NCBI GenBank assembly: GCA_031368215.1
Contig: JANLRD010000008.1
Span: forward strand, 30,756-94,755
Length of the DNA stretch: 64,000 nt
Origin: JANLQX01 sp031368215
GTDB lineage: Bacteria > Actinomycetota > Acidimicrobiia > Acidimicrobiales > JANYDT01
Direction of reading: 5' to 3'
Below, piece after piece: positions 24,782 through 34,217 of this stretch. How positions within the stretch are numbered: the stretch's first letter is position 1; each line of letters begins with the position of its first letter. A program made the position numbers and the translations under genes. The notes beneath the pieces were generated by a model, which was not told the origin of the DNA, ran no database searches, and saw only the letters and a program-made list of their open reading frames with translations.

Positions 24782-26560
24782 ATGCCACCAAGCACACGTC
24801 AAGGTTGGCCGGTTGTAAAGGTCGAGGGCACGGAGATTCCGCCGGAGGTCTGCAACGTCTTCGACTCCCTGGTGATCGATGACCATCTCCATCTTCCGGA
24901 CAAGTTGACAATCGTCATTCGCGATCCCGGCCGCAACGGGCTCGACAAGGCACATGTCGCCATCGGGAAGAAGATTGAAGTCGCTGTCGTCTCGTCGGGG
25001 AAGGGTGGCGCCGATGGCACCTCGCCGCTGTTCCAGGGAGAGATCACGGGCCTCGAAGCAGAGTACGACTCTCTCGGTCAGCGCGTTGTTGTGCGTGCTT
25101 ACGATGCGTCGCACCGGATGCACCGTGGCCGTCATACCGAGGCGTATCTGAACCGCACCGATTCCGATATTGCGAAACGCCTTGCCGAGCGATGCCAGCT
25201 CGAGCTCGGCGAGATCGAGGATTCACGCATGGTCCACGATCACGTGTCCCAGGTCAACCTCACGGATTGGGAGTTCATCAAGGCCCGAGCCCGAGAAATC
25301 GGGTTCGAGACAGGGGTTTCCGACGGGAAGTTCTTCTTCAGGCAGGCAAACGTGAATGTGGGAGCCCCGGGCACGGGCAACCTCGACTCGTCCCATGCGC
25401 TCCAGATGGTTTTCGGGGCTGACCTCCTTGAATTCCACCCTCGTATCTCGGCGGTCGCTCAGGTGAAGAAAGTCGAGTCGCGCGGCTGGAACTACATGGA
25501 CAAGGAAGCGGTCATCGGAACCACGACTCCTGATGAAGAGAACAACGCACCCGATGTCCCCTCAAAACCTGTTGCGTTGGGCGGTGCGCTGAAGGGGACG
25601 AAGACCTATGTCGTTACCGATCGGGTTATTGGGACGCAGACCGAAGCCGACCAGGCGTCCAAGGGAATGGCACGTCAGATCTCGTCCGCTCTGGGTGAAG
25701 CCGATGGTGTCGCCATCGGAAACCAGAAGCTGAAAGCCGGTGCCGCCCTGAGTATCTCGGCCGTGGCTGCCCCGTTCGTCGGTACGTGGACGGTGACCGG
25801 AAGCCGGCACTTCTTCGACGGGCAGGGCTACAAGACGTCGTTCTCCGTCGCTGGCCGCCAGGAGCGATCGCTTCTCGGACTGTCGTCGATGGGGGCGACC
25901 AGCGGTGCTTCGTCAGCTGGTGGGCCGCCGATCTATGGCGTGGTCGTGGGTCTGGTCACGAACACCCAAGATCCCGAGGGGATGCACCGCGTGAAGCTGA
26001 AGTTCCCGTGGCTGTCCGACGACTACGAGTCTTGGTGGGCCCGGATGGCCCTTCCGGCTGCAGGTGACCAGCGCGGGTTCGTGTGGCTGCCGGAGGTCGA
26101 TGACGAAGTGCTGGTGGCGTTCGAACAGGGCGATGTGCGCCGCCCCTACGTCATCGGGACGCTCTACAACGGGCGTGATTCGGTTGCCGATGGCAGGGGA
26201 GACCAGCTCTATGACGGCGCTGGGCTCGGAGTCCTCAAGGGTTTCCGTAGTCGCGACGGACACTCCATGGTGATGTTCGACGGTAACGACAAGAAGGGGG
26301 TGCTCCTCACCACGGGTGACGGGAAGCTGAAGCTCAAGTTGAACCAGACGGAGACGGATATCGAGGTGAAGTCCGACGGGACAGTGCACATCACGTCCAA
26401 GAAGGACATCGTCGTCGAGTCCTACGCGAACATCAAGTTCAAAGCCACCCAGGACATCACGATGGAGGCCGGCGCGAATGCCACGATCAAGGGCTCACTG
26501 GTGAAGATCGAAGGCTCCGGAACCGTCGACATCGATGGCGGCACGATCACCCTCAACTGA
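24782..26560 (+). CDS. eCIS VgrG-like spike protein (Pvc8-type)
   Basis: A 592-residue spike protein. The N-terminal ~340 residues are the gp27-like hub (ERCQLELGEIEDSRMVHDHVSQVNLTDWEFIKARAREIGFETG); then from about residue 380 comes the gp5-like OB fold (VVVGLVTNTQDPEGMHRVKLKFPWLSDDYESWWARM), with ALPAAGDQRGFVWLPEVDDEVLVAFEQGDVRRPYVIGTLYNG. The last 100 residues are a repeating beta-helix needle (KLKLKLNQTETDIEVKSDGTVHITSKKDIVVESYANIKFKA and so on). It forms the central spike and would be tipped by the PAAR protein at 39577. No extra toxin domain is fused to its end. Confidence 0.94.
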   Translation: MPPSTRQGWPVVKVEGTEIPPEVCNVFDSLVIDDHLHLPDKLTIVIRDPGRNGLDKAHVAIGKKIEVAVVSSGKGGADGTSPLFQGEITGLEAEYDSLGQRVVVRAYDASHRMHRGRHTEAYLNRTDSDIAKRLAERCQLELGEIEDSRMVHDHVSQVNLTDWEFIKARAREIGFETGVSDGKFFFRQANVNVGAPGTGNLDSSHALQMVFGADLLEFHPRISAVAQVKKVESRGWNYMDKEAVIGTTTPDEENNAPDVPSKPVALGGALKGTKTYVVTDRVIGTQTEADQASKGMARQISSALGEADGVAIGNQKLKAGAALSISAVAAPFVGTWTVTGSRHFFDGQGYKTSFSVAGRQERSLLGLSSMGATSGASSAGGPPIYGVVVGLVTNTQDPEGMHRVKLKFPWLSDDYESWWARMALPAAGDQRGFVWLPEVDDEVLVAFEQGDVRRPYVIGTLYNGRDSVADGRGDQLYDGAGLGVLKGFRSRDGHSMVMFDGNDKKGVLLTTGDGKLKLKLNQTETDIEVKSDGTVHITSKKDIVVESYANIKFKATQDITMEAGANATIKGSLVKIEGSGTVDIDGGTITLN

Positions 26561-26643
26561 TGGACAGGAACCAATGAGCCATCTGCCTCCGAACGTAAGA
26601 AACGGTCACCTGCGGGTGAGCCATTCCGGAACGAGGTCGCGCC

Positions 26644-27039
26644 ATGCGCAATGAGTTTGTTGGGCGCGGGTGGGGTTTTCCGTTGCGCACGGATTCTCGC
26701 GGAGCGATCGCATTCGTATCGGACGAGCGGGAGGTTGAAGAGTCGATACGAATCGTCTTGGCCACCTCGTACGGTGAACGTGCGATGCGGCCGGACTTCG
26801 GTTGCCGGATTCACGATTACGTCTTTGCTCCGGTCACCGCCGGTACGGCGGGTTTGCTGGCCTTCGAGGTGAGGGAGTCACTCGAGCGGTGGGAGTCACG
26901 CATAACGGTGGATGCGGTCGATGTGTCCTACGACCAAGACGATCCATCGGTGGTCTACATCGATATTCAGTACCGGGTGAATGACACGAACAGTCCACGC
27001 AACCTCGTGTTCCCCTTCTATACGATCCCGGCCGAATAG
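26644..27039 (+). CDS. eCIS gp25-like baseplate wedge protein (Pvc9-type)
   Basis: A 131-residue GPW/gp25-family protein. Family signature: GRGWGFPLRTDSRGAIAFVSDEREVEESIRIVLATSYGERAMRPDFGCRIHDYVF, then RWESRITVDAVDVSYD and DIQYRVNDTNSPRNLVFPFY. It links sheath to baseplate. ATG 26644 gives the family length; the 83 bases between the spike stop and this start hold nothing recognisable. Confidence 0.92.
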   Translation: MRNEFVGRGWGFPLRTDSRGAIAFVSDEREVEESIRIVLATSYGERAMRPDFGCRIHDYVFAPVTAGTAGLLAFEVRESLERWESRITVDAVDVSYDQDDPSVVYIDIQYRVNDTNSPRNLVFPFYTIPAE

Positions 27040-27053
27040 CACCAGGAGTCCCT

Positions 27054-29024
27054 ATGTCGTTGCCCGCTCCCAACCTCGACGATCGACGGTTCCAGGACCT
27101 CGTCGATGATGCGAAACGTTTCGTGCAGCAGCGTTGCCCGGAATGGACCGACCACAACGTCTCCGATCCCGGTGTCACGCTCATCGAACTGGTCGCGCAG
27201 ATGACCGACCAACTCATCTACCGACTCAACCGCGTGCCAGACCGCAACTATGTGAAGTTCCTCGAGCTGATCGGCGTCCGTCGTTCACCGCCCTCGCCGG
27301 CCAAGGTTCCCGTGACGTTCTGGATGTCATCGATCCCGACCGAGATCCGTCGCATCCCGATCGGAACTGAGGTGGCGACACGCCGCACCGAACGGGAAGA
27401 GGCGATCGAGTTCACCACCATCGAGGACCTTGCAGTGATTCCGGTTTCGGTACAGAACGTGCGATCCTCGATCGAACCCGATCGAACACGAAGCCACGAC
27501 GACGAGATGGTGAAGCGAAGTGGATTCTCGTGTTTCGCGATCCCGCCGAAGCAAGACGACGCGCTGTACATCGGACTCACGGAAGCGGCGCCGCGGAACA
27601 TCTTGGTACTCACGGTGAAGTGCACGATCGAAGGGGTCGGCGTTGACCCAGACAACCCTCCGCTGGTCTGGGAAGCCTGGACCGGCGATGAGTGGGTTCG
27701 CTGTGAACTCGAACGAGACACGACCGGTGGTCTGAATCGTGACGGGGAAGTGGTGCTCCACCTCCCTCGTGGCCACAGTCCATCGATCATGGCCAAGCAA
27801 CGGGCGGCATGGGTTCGGGCGCGGGTGGTCGAAGCGGTCGAGAACCAGCCCGTATACAGCCACAGTCCGTTGCTGACAGATATCCGCGCGCATACGATGG
27901 GAGGTACCTCCGACGCCGTTCACGCACGCGTTGTCGACGAGGAGGTGCTCGGGTCGTCCGATGGCTCACCCGGACAGCGGTTCCCGGTGCAGCACCGTCC
28001 TATCGTGCGCCATGACGACACGTTTCTGGAAGTTGCTGAGGAAGACGGCTGGGCCCGTTGGTCCGAGGTACCCCACTTCGCCGATAGTTCCCCGACGGAC
28101 CGCCACTATCAGATCGATGGAGTTGAGGGCGAGGTGATTCTCGGTCCTGCGGTTCGACAGGAGAACGGCACCCTGCGGGCATATGGCGCAATCCCTGGAA
28201 AAGGCTCGAATGTCCGCCTTCGACGCTTTGCCGTCGGAGGCGGTGAGGCCGGCAACGTGAGCCGGCTCGCCGTCTGCATACTGTCGTCGTCGATTCCCGG
28301 GGTCGCGCGAGTCGTGAATCGTCATGCGGGGGTCGGGGGTCGTGACGCGGAAAGTCTTGACCACGCAAAGCTTCGTGGTCCGATCATGTTGCGCACGCGC
28401 GGTCGAGCGGTCACGGTGGAGGACTTCGAGGAGCTTTCTCGGGAGGCTGCCCCCGAAGTTGCCCGCGTGAAATGCGTGCCGGCCGGAACCGATGGCCTGG
28501 CCGCGGGAGCAGTGCGGGTGCTGGTGGTGCCCGACGTGCCAACGGAAGCCGGTCGGATCCGCTTCGAGCAACTCCTTCCAGCGGAGGCAAGCATGGCGCG
28601 CATCGCCGAAGCCCTCGACCGGCGACGATTGATAGGCACGCGTATCAGTGTTGAACCCCCCGTCTACCAGGGCGTGACCGTTGTCGCCCGGGTCAGGTGT
28701 CGTGCGGATCAGAGTCCCGTACGCCTGCAGGAGCTGGCATCGACAGCCCTCTACCGCTACTTCAGCCCTCTGGAAGGGGGTCCCAACGGCTCCGGATGGC
28801 CATTTGGCCGACCACTCCTTCTGGGCGAGGTGTATGCGGTGCTTCAACGGATTCCGGGGCTTGAACTCGTTGAAGACGCCCGCCTCTTCGGCGCCGATCC
28901 CATCACGGGGCAGCGGGGCCAGGCGACGCAACGCATTGACATCGCGCCCAACGCGCTGGTGTTCAGCTACGACCACCAAGTGCTTGCTGAGGCCGACGCT
29001 CCCGTGCCCGGACAGGTGACGTGA
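27054..29024 (+). CDS. eCIS baseplate J-like protein (Pvc11-type)
   Basis: A 656-residue putative baseplate assembly protein. The N-terminus reads PNLDDRRFQDLVDDAKRFVQQRCPEWTDHNVSDPGVTLIELVAQMTDQLIYRLNRVPDRNYVKFLELIG, the family's start; later blocks include LRTRGRAVTVEDFEELSREAAPEVARVKCV and PLEGGPNGSGWPFGRPLLLGEVYAVLQRIPGLE at the C-terminus. It forms the baseplate wedge with the gpI-like protein that follows, whose start overlaps this stop. Confidence 0.92.
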   Translation: MSLPAPNLDDRRFQDLVDDAKRFVQQRCPEWTDHNVSDPGVTLIELVAQMTDQLIYRLNRVPDRNYVKFLELIGVRRSPPSPAKVPVTFWMSSIPTEIRRIPIGTEVATRRTEREEAIEFTTIEDLAVIPVSVQNVRSSIEPDRTRSHDDEMVKRSGFSCFAIPPKQDDALYIGLTEAAPRNILVLTVKCTIEGVGVDPDNPPLVWEAWTGDEWVRCELERDTTGGLNRDGEVVLHLPRGHSPSIMAKQRAAWVRARVVEAVENQPVYSHSPLLTDIRAHTMGGTSDAVHARVVDEEVLGSSDGSPGQRFPVQHRPIVRHDDTFLEVAEEDGWARWSEVPHFADSSPTDRHYQIDGVEGEVILGPAVRQENGTLRAYGAIPGKGSNVRLRRFAVGGGEAGNVSRLAVCILSSSIPGVARVVNRHAGVGGRDAESLDHAKLRGPIMLRTRGRAVTVEDFEELSREAAPEVARVKCVPAGTDGLAAGAVRVLVVPDVPTEAGRIRFEQLLPAEASMARIAEALDRRRLIGTRISVEPPVYQGVTVVARVRCRADQSPVRLQELASTALYRYFSPLEGGPNGSGWPFGRPLLLGEVYAVLQRIPGLELVEDARLFGADPITGQRGQATQRIDIAPNALVFSYDHQVLAEADAPVPGQVT

Positions 29025-29566
29025 TGCGGGGCGCCATCGACGATCTCGCGACTCCGCATCCGTTGGGAGGCCTTCTGCCGTCGATCTACCAGGAGAACGA
29101 CTTCGCCATGCGTTTCACGCAAGCGTTCGATTCGGTCCTGGCCCCGATCCAGTTGACGCTCGACTGCCAAGATGCCTATTTCGACGCCGATCTCTCGCCC
29201 GAGGACATTCTCCACTGGCTCGGCGGTTGGGTCGGGTTGCTGTTGGACAGTGAATGGCCGATCGAACGCCGTCGGACGATGGTCCACGAGATCGTCGGCC
29301 TGTACGCGAAGCGGGGCACCGCGGACGGCATGCAACGCCTCGTGTCGCTCTATACCGGAGCTGACGTGGAGCTGATCGAAGGCGGCGCGGTGGCGTATTC
29401 GCTCACCCCGCATGCTGATCTCCCGGGTACCGAAGCGAGTGCCTTCGTCGTGCGTGTCCGGGCCAGCGAGTCCATCCCGATCGACACGGCACGGCTCGAG
29501 CACCTTGTCGCTTCGAGTCGACCCGCTCATCTTCCGGCTGTTGTTGAGGTGGTCGGTGCCGAGTGA
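29024..29566 (+). CDS. eCIS tail protein I-like baseplate protein (Pvc12-type)
   Basis: A 180-residue phage-tail-protein-I-like protein. Family signs: HPLGGLLPSIYQENDFAMRFTQAFDSVLAPI, the DILHWLGGWVGLLLDSEWPIERRRTMVHEIVGLYAKRGTADGMQRLV core and the ending PAHLPAVVEVVG. In eCIS it is the baseplate protein to which tail-fibre proteins would attach; no fibre gene follows here. Start could be ATG 29024 (TGATG overlap) or GTG 29021 (GTGA overlap). Confidence 0.9.
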   Translation: MRGAIDDLATPHPLGGLLPSIYQENDFAMRFTQAFDSVLAPIQLTLDCQDAYFDADLSPEDILHWLGGWVGLLLDSEWPIERRRTMVHEIVGLYAKRGTADGMQRLVSLYTGADVELIEGGAVAYSLTPHADLPGTEASAFVVRVRASESIPIDTARLEHLVASSRPAHLPAVVEVVGAE

Positions 29567-29596
29567 ACCAGCGACACGTTTTCGCCCCGGATCGAA

Positions 29597-29731
29597 ATGC
29601 CCAACACCACCGCAGGCCACCGTTCGCGGCCTCGGCGGGCGGTGGTCTCCCACGGGAAGATCATGGTGCGCGACGTTCGGATGCGTCAGACTTTCCGGCA
29701 GGTCTCTGTCAACGATGACGTGTTCGCATGA
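29597..29731 (+). CDS. Possible 44-residue small protein
   Basis: A short frame, from MPNTTAGHRSRP to NDDVFA, with high third-position GC. It lies inside the 222-base gap between the gpI-like and the zinc-ribbon genes. No family is recognised, and ribosome-site support is poor. Conserved at other loci it would count as a small eCIS gene; alone it is weak. Confidence 0.25.
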   Translation: MPNTTAGHRSRPRRAVVSHGKIMVRDVRMRQTFRQVSVNDDVFA

Positions 29732-29788
29732 TTTGCGAGCAACGGTCAGGAATCGGGTGACCGCCCATCAAGTGACCAGAGGGACACG

Positions 29789-32497
29789 ATGATCATCTGC
29801 AACGACTGCGGCCACGAGAACGAGACCGACGATCAGTTCTGCGGGTCGTGTGGTTCGTTCCTCGAATGGGTGGGCGCCAAGCCCGAAGAGACGGTCTCGA
29901 CGCCGACGGCCTATTCCGAAGCGAGTGCCGATCCGACACTCATCCAGCGAGTCCGCAAAGGTCTTGGCGTCGACGAAGAGTCGATCGAGGACTATCGCCA
30001 GACCGTCCGCGAGGAGATCGCGGTCGAGGTGGCTTCGGACCAGTCAGTTGCCGATCAGGTGGTCGCTGAGCGTCAAGCGTCGCTCGAAGCGGAACGGGCG
30101 ATGGCGGCCAAAGAAGAAGCCCGGCGTGCTGTGGAGAAGGCGGAACTCGAACGAAGTGAGGCAGAGGAGGCGGCGGCGCGGGCTGAGCGCGAGGTCGAAG
30201 CGGCACGATTGGCTGCGGCGGAGGCTGAGCGTGAGCGACAAGTTGCGGAGCAGGCCGAACGCGCGCGTCGCGAAAAAGCCGCAGAGGAAGCGGTCGCGCG
30301 TGAACAGGCCCGCCAGTTGGAAGAAATCGAGGCGAACCGTCTCCAGGCTGAAGCCACTGCGGCGGCCGCCCGTTCGAAGGCCGAGGAAGAGGCACGTGCG
30401 GCGGCCGAGGCGGCCGAGGCAGCGAAGCAGCGGGGGGCCGAGGCCGAGGCCATCCGCCATGGGGCCGAAGAGCGGCTGTCGATCGCGGCAAGCGCTGCTG
30501 CTGCGGCAGCTTTGCGTGCGGCGCAGGAACAAGACGCGATCGCTGCTGCGATCGCCGCTCGCGAGGCGGCTGATGCTGATGCGTTGAAGGTTCGCGGGGA
30601 GGCTGAGGCCGCGACGGCGATTGCTCAGGAGGAAATGGCGAAGGCACGCGCCGAGGCTGCCGCGGCGCGAGCCGAATCGGCCCGTTTGCGGAGCGAAGCC
30701 GAGAGTCGAAACGCCGAACAGCTGATCGCCAGCGCGAAAGCGCAGGCCGATCTCGACGGTGAACGGGCACGTGCCGAAGCCGCTCGCAGGGCGGAGGCGG
30801 ATGCCGCGGCAGCGCGCCGAACGGCGGATGCTGAAGCCGAAGCGAACGCCATCCGGGCGAAGGCCGATGCAGACGCGCAGGCGAAGACGGCGGAGGCCGA
30901 GGCGATGCGACTCCGTGCGGAAGCCGCAGCGGCCAGGGCGCGTGCCGAAGCTGAGCAGACACGTCAGCAGGCCGAAGCCGATGCCGCAGTGCGAGCGAGA
31001 GAAGAAGCGCTGCGCAGAGCGTCGGCACTGGTGGCGAAACCAACACAGACAACAGCGGTATCGACAGCAGTGGGTGGGACTGTCCCTTCTGCGGCGAAAC
31101 CGAAGGCCAAGTCTTCGGAGACCCCGAAGGTCGACGCGACGGGGGGTGGCGATCAGCCCGGCGCACAGCTGCCCGGGTCCGAGAAGGCCCGCCCTGCACC
31201 GAAGAGGTCTGCGGCAAGGGATCTGAACCCGGGAGACCTCGTCTGTGGACAGTGCGGGACCGGCAACCCTCCGAGCCGCAAGTTCTGCCGACGTTGCGGA
31301 ACGACCCTCGCTGAGGCGGTGGTCGCCAAGCTCGGGTTCTTCGCCCGTCTGCGACGGAAGTTCTCCCGCAAACCGAAGACGTTCGAAGCCGGGCATCGCC
31401 CGAAGGCCGGGTCCGCGGGAGCGGGCGCAGGTCTCGCGACGAAGACACGAGTGGCCTGGTTTCGTCTCAACGCGAAGCTCTTGCGTGTTGGGGCGATGCT
31501 GGGTGTGGTCGCGATGCTCGGTTTCGGCGTTGAACCGATCCGTCAGAAACTGCATCTTCCGAACGTTCGCCAGACCGTCCTCAACAAGGTCCGCGAGTTC
31601 GCCCATCCGGTGTACGACCCGGTCCGGGCGTCGTCGGCGAGCGCCACATCGTCGTCGCCCGATCACGCCGCCGGACTGCTGATCGACAACGGCAACAACA
31701 CGTTCTGGTCGGCCGCGCCGAGCCCCACTGGAGGAGTGGGCAGCAAGGTTACGGTGAAGTTCAACAAGCCGTTCGATCTCGGAAAGATGCTGATGACATC
31801 CGGTGTGTCGGGCAGCACCGAACCGGGAACCGGCTTCGTGAGCCAACCTCGGCCAAGTGAGATCAGAGTCACCCTGAACGGTGATCCGGAAAACGCGAAG
31901 ACCATCGCCGTGAAGGACATCGACCAGCCCCAGACCCTTGACGTGAAGGGCAAGCAGGTTTCAACGGTCGAGTTCGTGGTCACGGCCGTCTATCCCGCGG
32001 CCGAGGGCAAGGGCAAAGGCGTGGCGATAACGGAGATGGAGTTCTTCCAGAAGCGCAAGCTCGGTGACGACTTTGAAACGCTTCCGGCCCCGTCGCTCAC
32101 GACGACGTCGGCCGGTGAGGGCGGCAAGTTCATCGTCGACGACAACCTCGAGACGGCCTGGGTATCGGCCCCGACGGCGGATGGCGTCGATCAGGGCTTC
32201 ACCATGACCTTCGCCGAACCGGTCGACCTCGAGCGCATCCGTATCGCTCCGGGGAACGGTGTCGACTTCGCTGTCTCGCCGCGTCCACGTGAAGTGCAAC
32301 TGGTCATCGCATGCGCGTCACGATGTGAGCCGACGAAGCAGGTGCGCTTCGACGACAAACAGGGCTTCAAGACCGTGAGCCTGAAGGCGCGGGGCGTCAC
32401 GTCGATCCAGTTCCAGGTGAGATCGGTGTATGGCACGGGCGGAGGCGTAGCGTTCGCCGAAGTGCAATTCCAGCGAAAGCGTCCGAAACCCCTCTAG
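29789..32497 (+). CDS. Zinc-ribbon, coiled-coil, transmembrane protein with glycan-binding-like C-terminus
   Basis: A 902-residue modular protein. Residues 4-21 form a zinc ribbon (CNDC and CGSC); residues about 60-410 are a very long Ala/Glu/Arg coiled coil; residues about 485-505 are a second zinc ribbon (CGQC and CRRC); a hydrophobic segment (VGAMLGVVAMLGFGV, about 565-580) is a probable single membrane span. After it come two related beta-sandwich-like domains (about 615-745 and 765-900), each with an F-x-Asp-N-x-x-x-T-x-W or related pattern (LLIDNGNNTFWSAAP, FIVDDNLETAWVSAP), resembling discoidin/NADase-type glycan-binding domains. The arrangement suggests a cytoplasmic ribbon plus coil and an external glycan-binding part. 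It resembles membrane docking proteins of actinobacterial CIS in concept (Streptomyces CisA); equivalence is inference. Confidence 0.75.
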   Translation: MIICNDCGHENETDDQFCGSCGSFLEWVGAKPEETVSTPTAYSEASADPTLIQRVRKGLGVDEESIEDYRQTVREEIAVEVASDQSVADQVVAERQASLEAERAMAAKEEARRAVEKAELERSEAEEAAARAEREVEAARLAAAEAERERQVAEQAERARREKAAEEAVAREQARQLEEIEANRLQAEATAAAARSKAEEEARAAAEAAEAAKQRGAEAEAIRHGAEERLSIAASAAAAAALRAAQEQDAIAAAIAAREAADADALKVRGEAEAATAIAQEEMAKARAEAAAARAESARLRSEAESRNAEQLIASAKAQADLDGERARAEAARRAEADAAAARRTADAEAEANAIRAKADADAQAKTAEAEAMRLRAEAAAARARAEAEQTRQQAEADAAVRAREEALRRASALVAKPTQTTAVSTAVGGTVPSAAKPKAKSSETPKVDATGGGDQPGAQLPGSEKARPAPKRSAARDLNPGDLVCGQCGTGNPPSRKFCRRCGTTLAEAVVAKLGFFARLRRKFSRKPKTFEAGHRPKAGSAGAGAGLATKTRVAWFRLNAKLLRVGAMLGVVAMLGFGVEPIRQKLHLPNVRQTVLNKVREFAHPVYDPVRASSASATSSSPDHAAGLLIDNGNNTFWSAAPSPTGGVGSKVTVKFNKPFDLGKMLMTSGVSGSTEPGTGFVSQPRPSEIRVTLNGDPENAKTIAVKDIDQPQTLDVKGKQVSTVEFVVTAVYPAAEGKGKGVAITEMEFFQKRKLGDDFETLPAPSLTTTSAGEGGKFIVDDNLETAWVSAPTADGVDQGFTMTFAEPVDLERIRIAPGNGVDFAVSPRPREVQLVIACASRCEPTKQVRFDDKQGFKTVSLKARGVTSIQFQVRSVYGTGGGVAFAEVQFQRKRPKPL

Positions 32498-32515
32498 TCT
32501 GGCGCAGCCCAAAGT

Positions 32516-34216
32516 TCACGGTCCCTCGTCGGCCTCTTTTCCGGATGCCGTCAGCGAAACCGTTCGGTATTTCGCATCATTGGCGTCGGGGTCCGCGCCT
32601 TCGGCCTTCGCGTCGAGACTGCCGCGACCCTTTGCCTGCGAATCGTCCATATTCATGACCGGCCCGGGACATCCGACCGTTGTGACTTCGCATGACACGC
32701 CGTTGAGCTCGGCGAGGTAACCGTTCAGAAGTTCCTTCACCACGTCAGCGCGCGTCTGGGAGAGCTGCTGATTGAGGTTGTCGGCGATCTGGCCTTTCTT
32801 CGGATGTCGCCACCGTGGACTCGAGGATCCGACGATGTCGACTTTCAAGGTGCCGCCCGGGTTCTTCTGAGCCCATTGGTTGATGAATGCAGCGAACTTC
32901 GGAAGGACGACGGTCTGGTCGTTGCCGATCGGGAACGCATTGCCCGTGTCGAACGAGAGCACGGTCGCTCCGATCACCATGAATTGCTTGCCGGGCTTGT
33001 CCGGAGCGACGAGGCCGTTCTTCTGGGCGATCTCTTTGGCCTTTTCGATGGCGGGTGTTTCGACCGTGACCTTGCCGACATCATCGCCGCCTACCATCTT
33101 CCCCTTCTCGAGATCAACGCCCGCGCCGACACCGACACCCAGTTCGCCGCTGAGCTCGGGCGAGACGGTCTGGCCCTCCATGAGGTTGAACAGCTGAGGA
33201 CCGTGTTTGTCGGAGGTCACTCTCACGACTTCAAGGAGTTTCGCCTCGAACTTCAGCCCGGCCTGCGCGCCGCCGGCGACCTTGGTGACCGTAAAGTCGG
33301 TCTCCCAATCCGATGGCTCCCAGTAGCTCACCGTGGAGATCGAACCACTGCCATCGAGACCAACGGCGCCGACACTTGGCAGTTTTACCCCTTTGATCTT
33401 GGCTTCGGCTCCCGGACCGAGACTGGCCACGAGGCTGCGCATGTTGAGCGGCTTGTTGTACTTCATTCCGAAGTCGTTCTCGTAGAAGATGCCGGCCGAC
33501 CGATAGGTGTAGCCGACGCCGATACCGACCTTGCCTTTGACGCCGATCGAGTAGCCGATCTTCAGGGTGTAGCGGTGGTTGAGCAGCTTCGCGGTGGCAC
33601 CGAACGCACCGGCCAGCGCGATCGAGTCACCTTTCGACGACGTTCCGGTCCCGATCGCAAAGCTGCACATTTCGGTGAGTAGCTGCTTGTTGTTGCCGGC
33701 GATCCTGCGACGAAGCACCCGTTGAATACGGGCGTCCGTCCAGTCAAAGCCCTGCGCCCGGATCTTCGTCTTGAACTCCGTCATGGCCTCGAATGCCGCG
33801 GCACCGGGTACCGGACCGGAGAGCTTCGATCGCCAAGACGTCCACTGCGCGCATTCCGACTCGACCACCGAGCACAGGTTGTCGATCGCCGGAGTGATCG
33901 GCATCAGGTCGACGACGTCCTGCAGTTCCTGGGGCGTCGCGCGCTGGACGGTCGCTCGCTGCGTCGGGGACCGCTGGAGCGTTGCCACAGCACGTCCACG
34001 GCCAGAGCCTTCGACGGCGCGCAGAAGGTTGGTCACTTCGCGGTTCCCGATCGACCGCTGCAGATCGGTGACCGTCGAGGTGTCGAACAGTGCCGCCGGC
34101 CGTGCTTTTCGAGCACCACGAAACGTCGTGCTCGAACTTCGCCGCTGACCCGCTGACTCCAGTTTCGCCTGCGGTGCCTGTGTTTCCGGCGAAGGTCGTG
34201 GCGAATGGGAAGCCAA
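32516..34216 (-). CDS. Candidate eCIS cargo: SIGN-motif N-terminus, OmpA-like C-terminus
   Basis: A 566-residue protein on the opposite strand. Residues about 51-67 read DLQRSIGNREVTNLLRA, sharing L-x-x-S-I-G-N and spacing with the DUF4157 protein's LHTSIGNAAIARMLQ. Further LQRS and VQRA repeats follow to about residue 93. The middle (about 200-390) is Gly- and beta-rich (GYSIGVKGKVGIGVGYTYRS) and is not a family that I recognise. Residues about 400-515 resemble an OmpA-C/peptidoglycan-associating domain: GGTLKVDIVGSSSPRW, then NLNQQLSQTRADVVKELL. No signal peptide. As the only large non-structural protein with the shared N-motif, it is the best cargo candidate. It is convergent with the previous gene and one base past the next. 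Confidence 0.7.
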   Translation of the reverse strand: MASHSPRPSPETQAPQAKLESAGQRRSSSTTFRGARKARPAALFDTSTVTDLQRSIGNREVTNLLRAVEGSGRGRAVATLQRSPTQRATVQRATPQELQDVVDLMPITPAIDNLCSVVESECAQWTSWRSKLSGPVPGAAAFEAMTEFKTKIRAQGFDWTDARIQRVLRRRIAGNNKQLLTEMCSFAIGTGTSSKGDSIALAGAFGATAKLLNHRYTLKIGYSIGVKGKVGIGVGYTYRSAGIFYENDFGMKYNKPLNMRSLVASLGPGAEAKIKGVKLPSVGAVGLDGSGSISTVSYWEPSDWETDFTVTKVAGGAQAGLKFEAKLLEVVRVTSDKHGPQLFNLMEGQTVSPELSGELGVGVGAGVDLEKGKMVGGDDVGKVTVETPAIEKAKEIAQKNGLVAPDKPGKQFMVIGATVLSFDTGNAFPIGNDQTVVLPKFAAFINQWAQKNPGGTLKVDIVGSSSPRWRHPKKGQIADNLNQQLSQTRADVVKELLNGYLAELNGVSCEVTTVGCPGPVMNMDDSQAKGRGSLDAKAEGADPDANDAKYRTVSLTASGKEADEGP

Positions 34217-34217
34217 A

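Noticed and set aside
30044..31846. Long open frames antisense to the coiled-coil gene
   Set aside because: They arise from the GC-rich Ala/Glu codon repetition on the other strand; no family motif or start signal.
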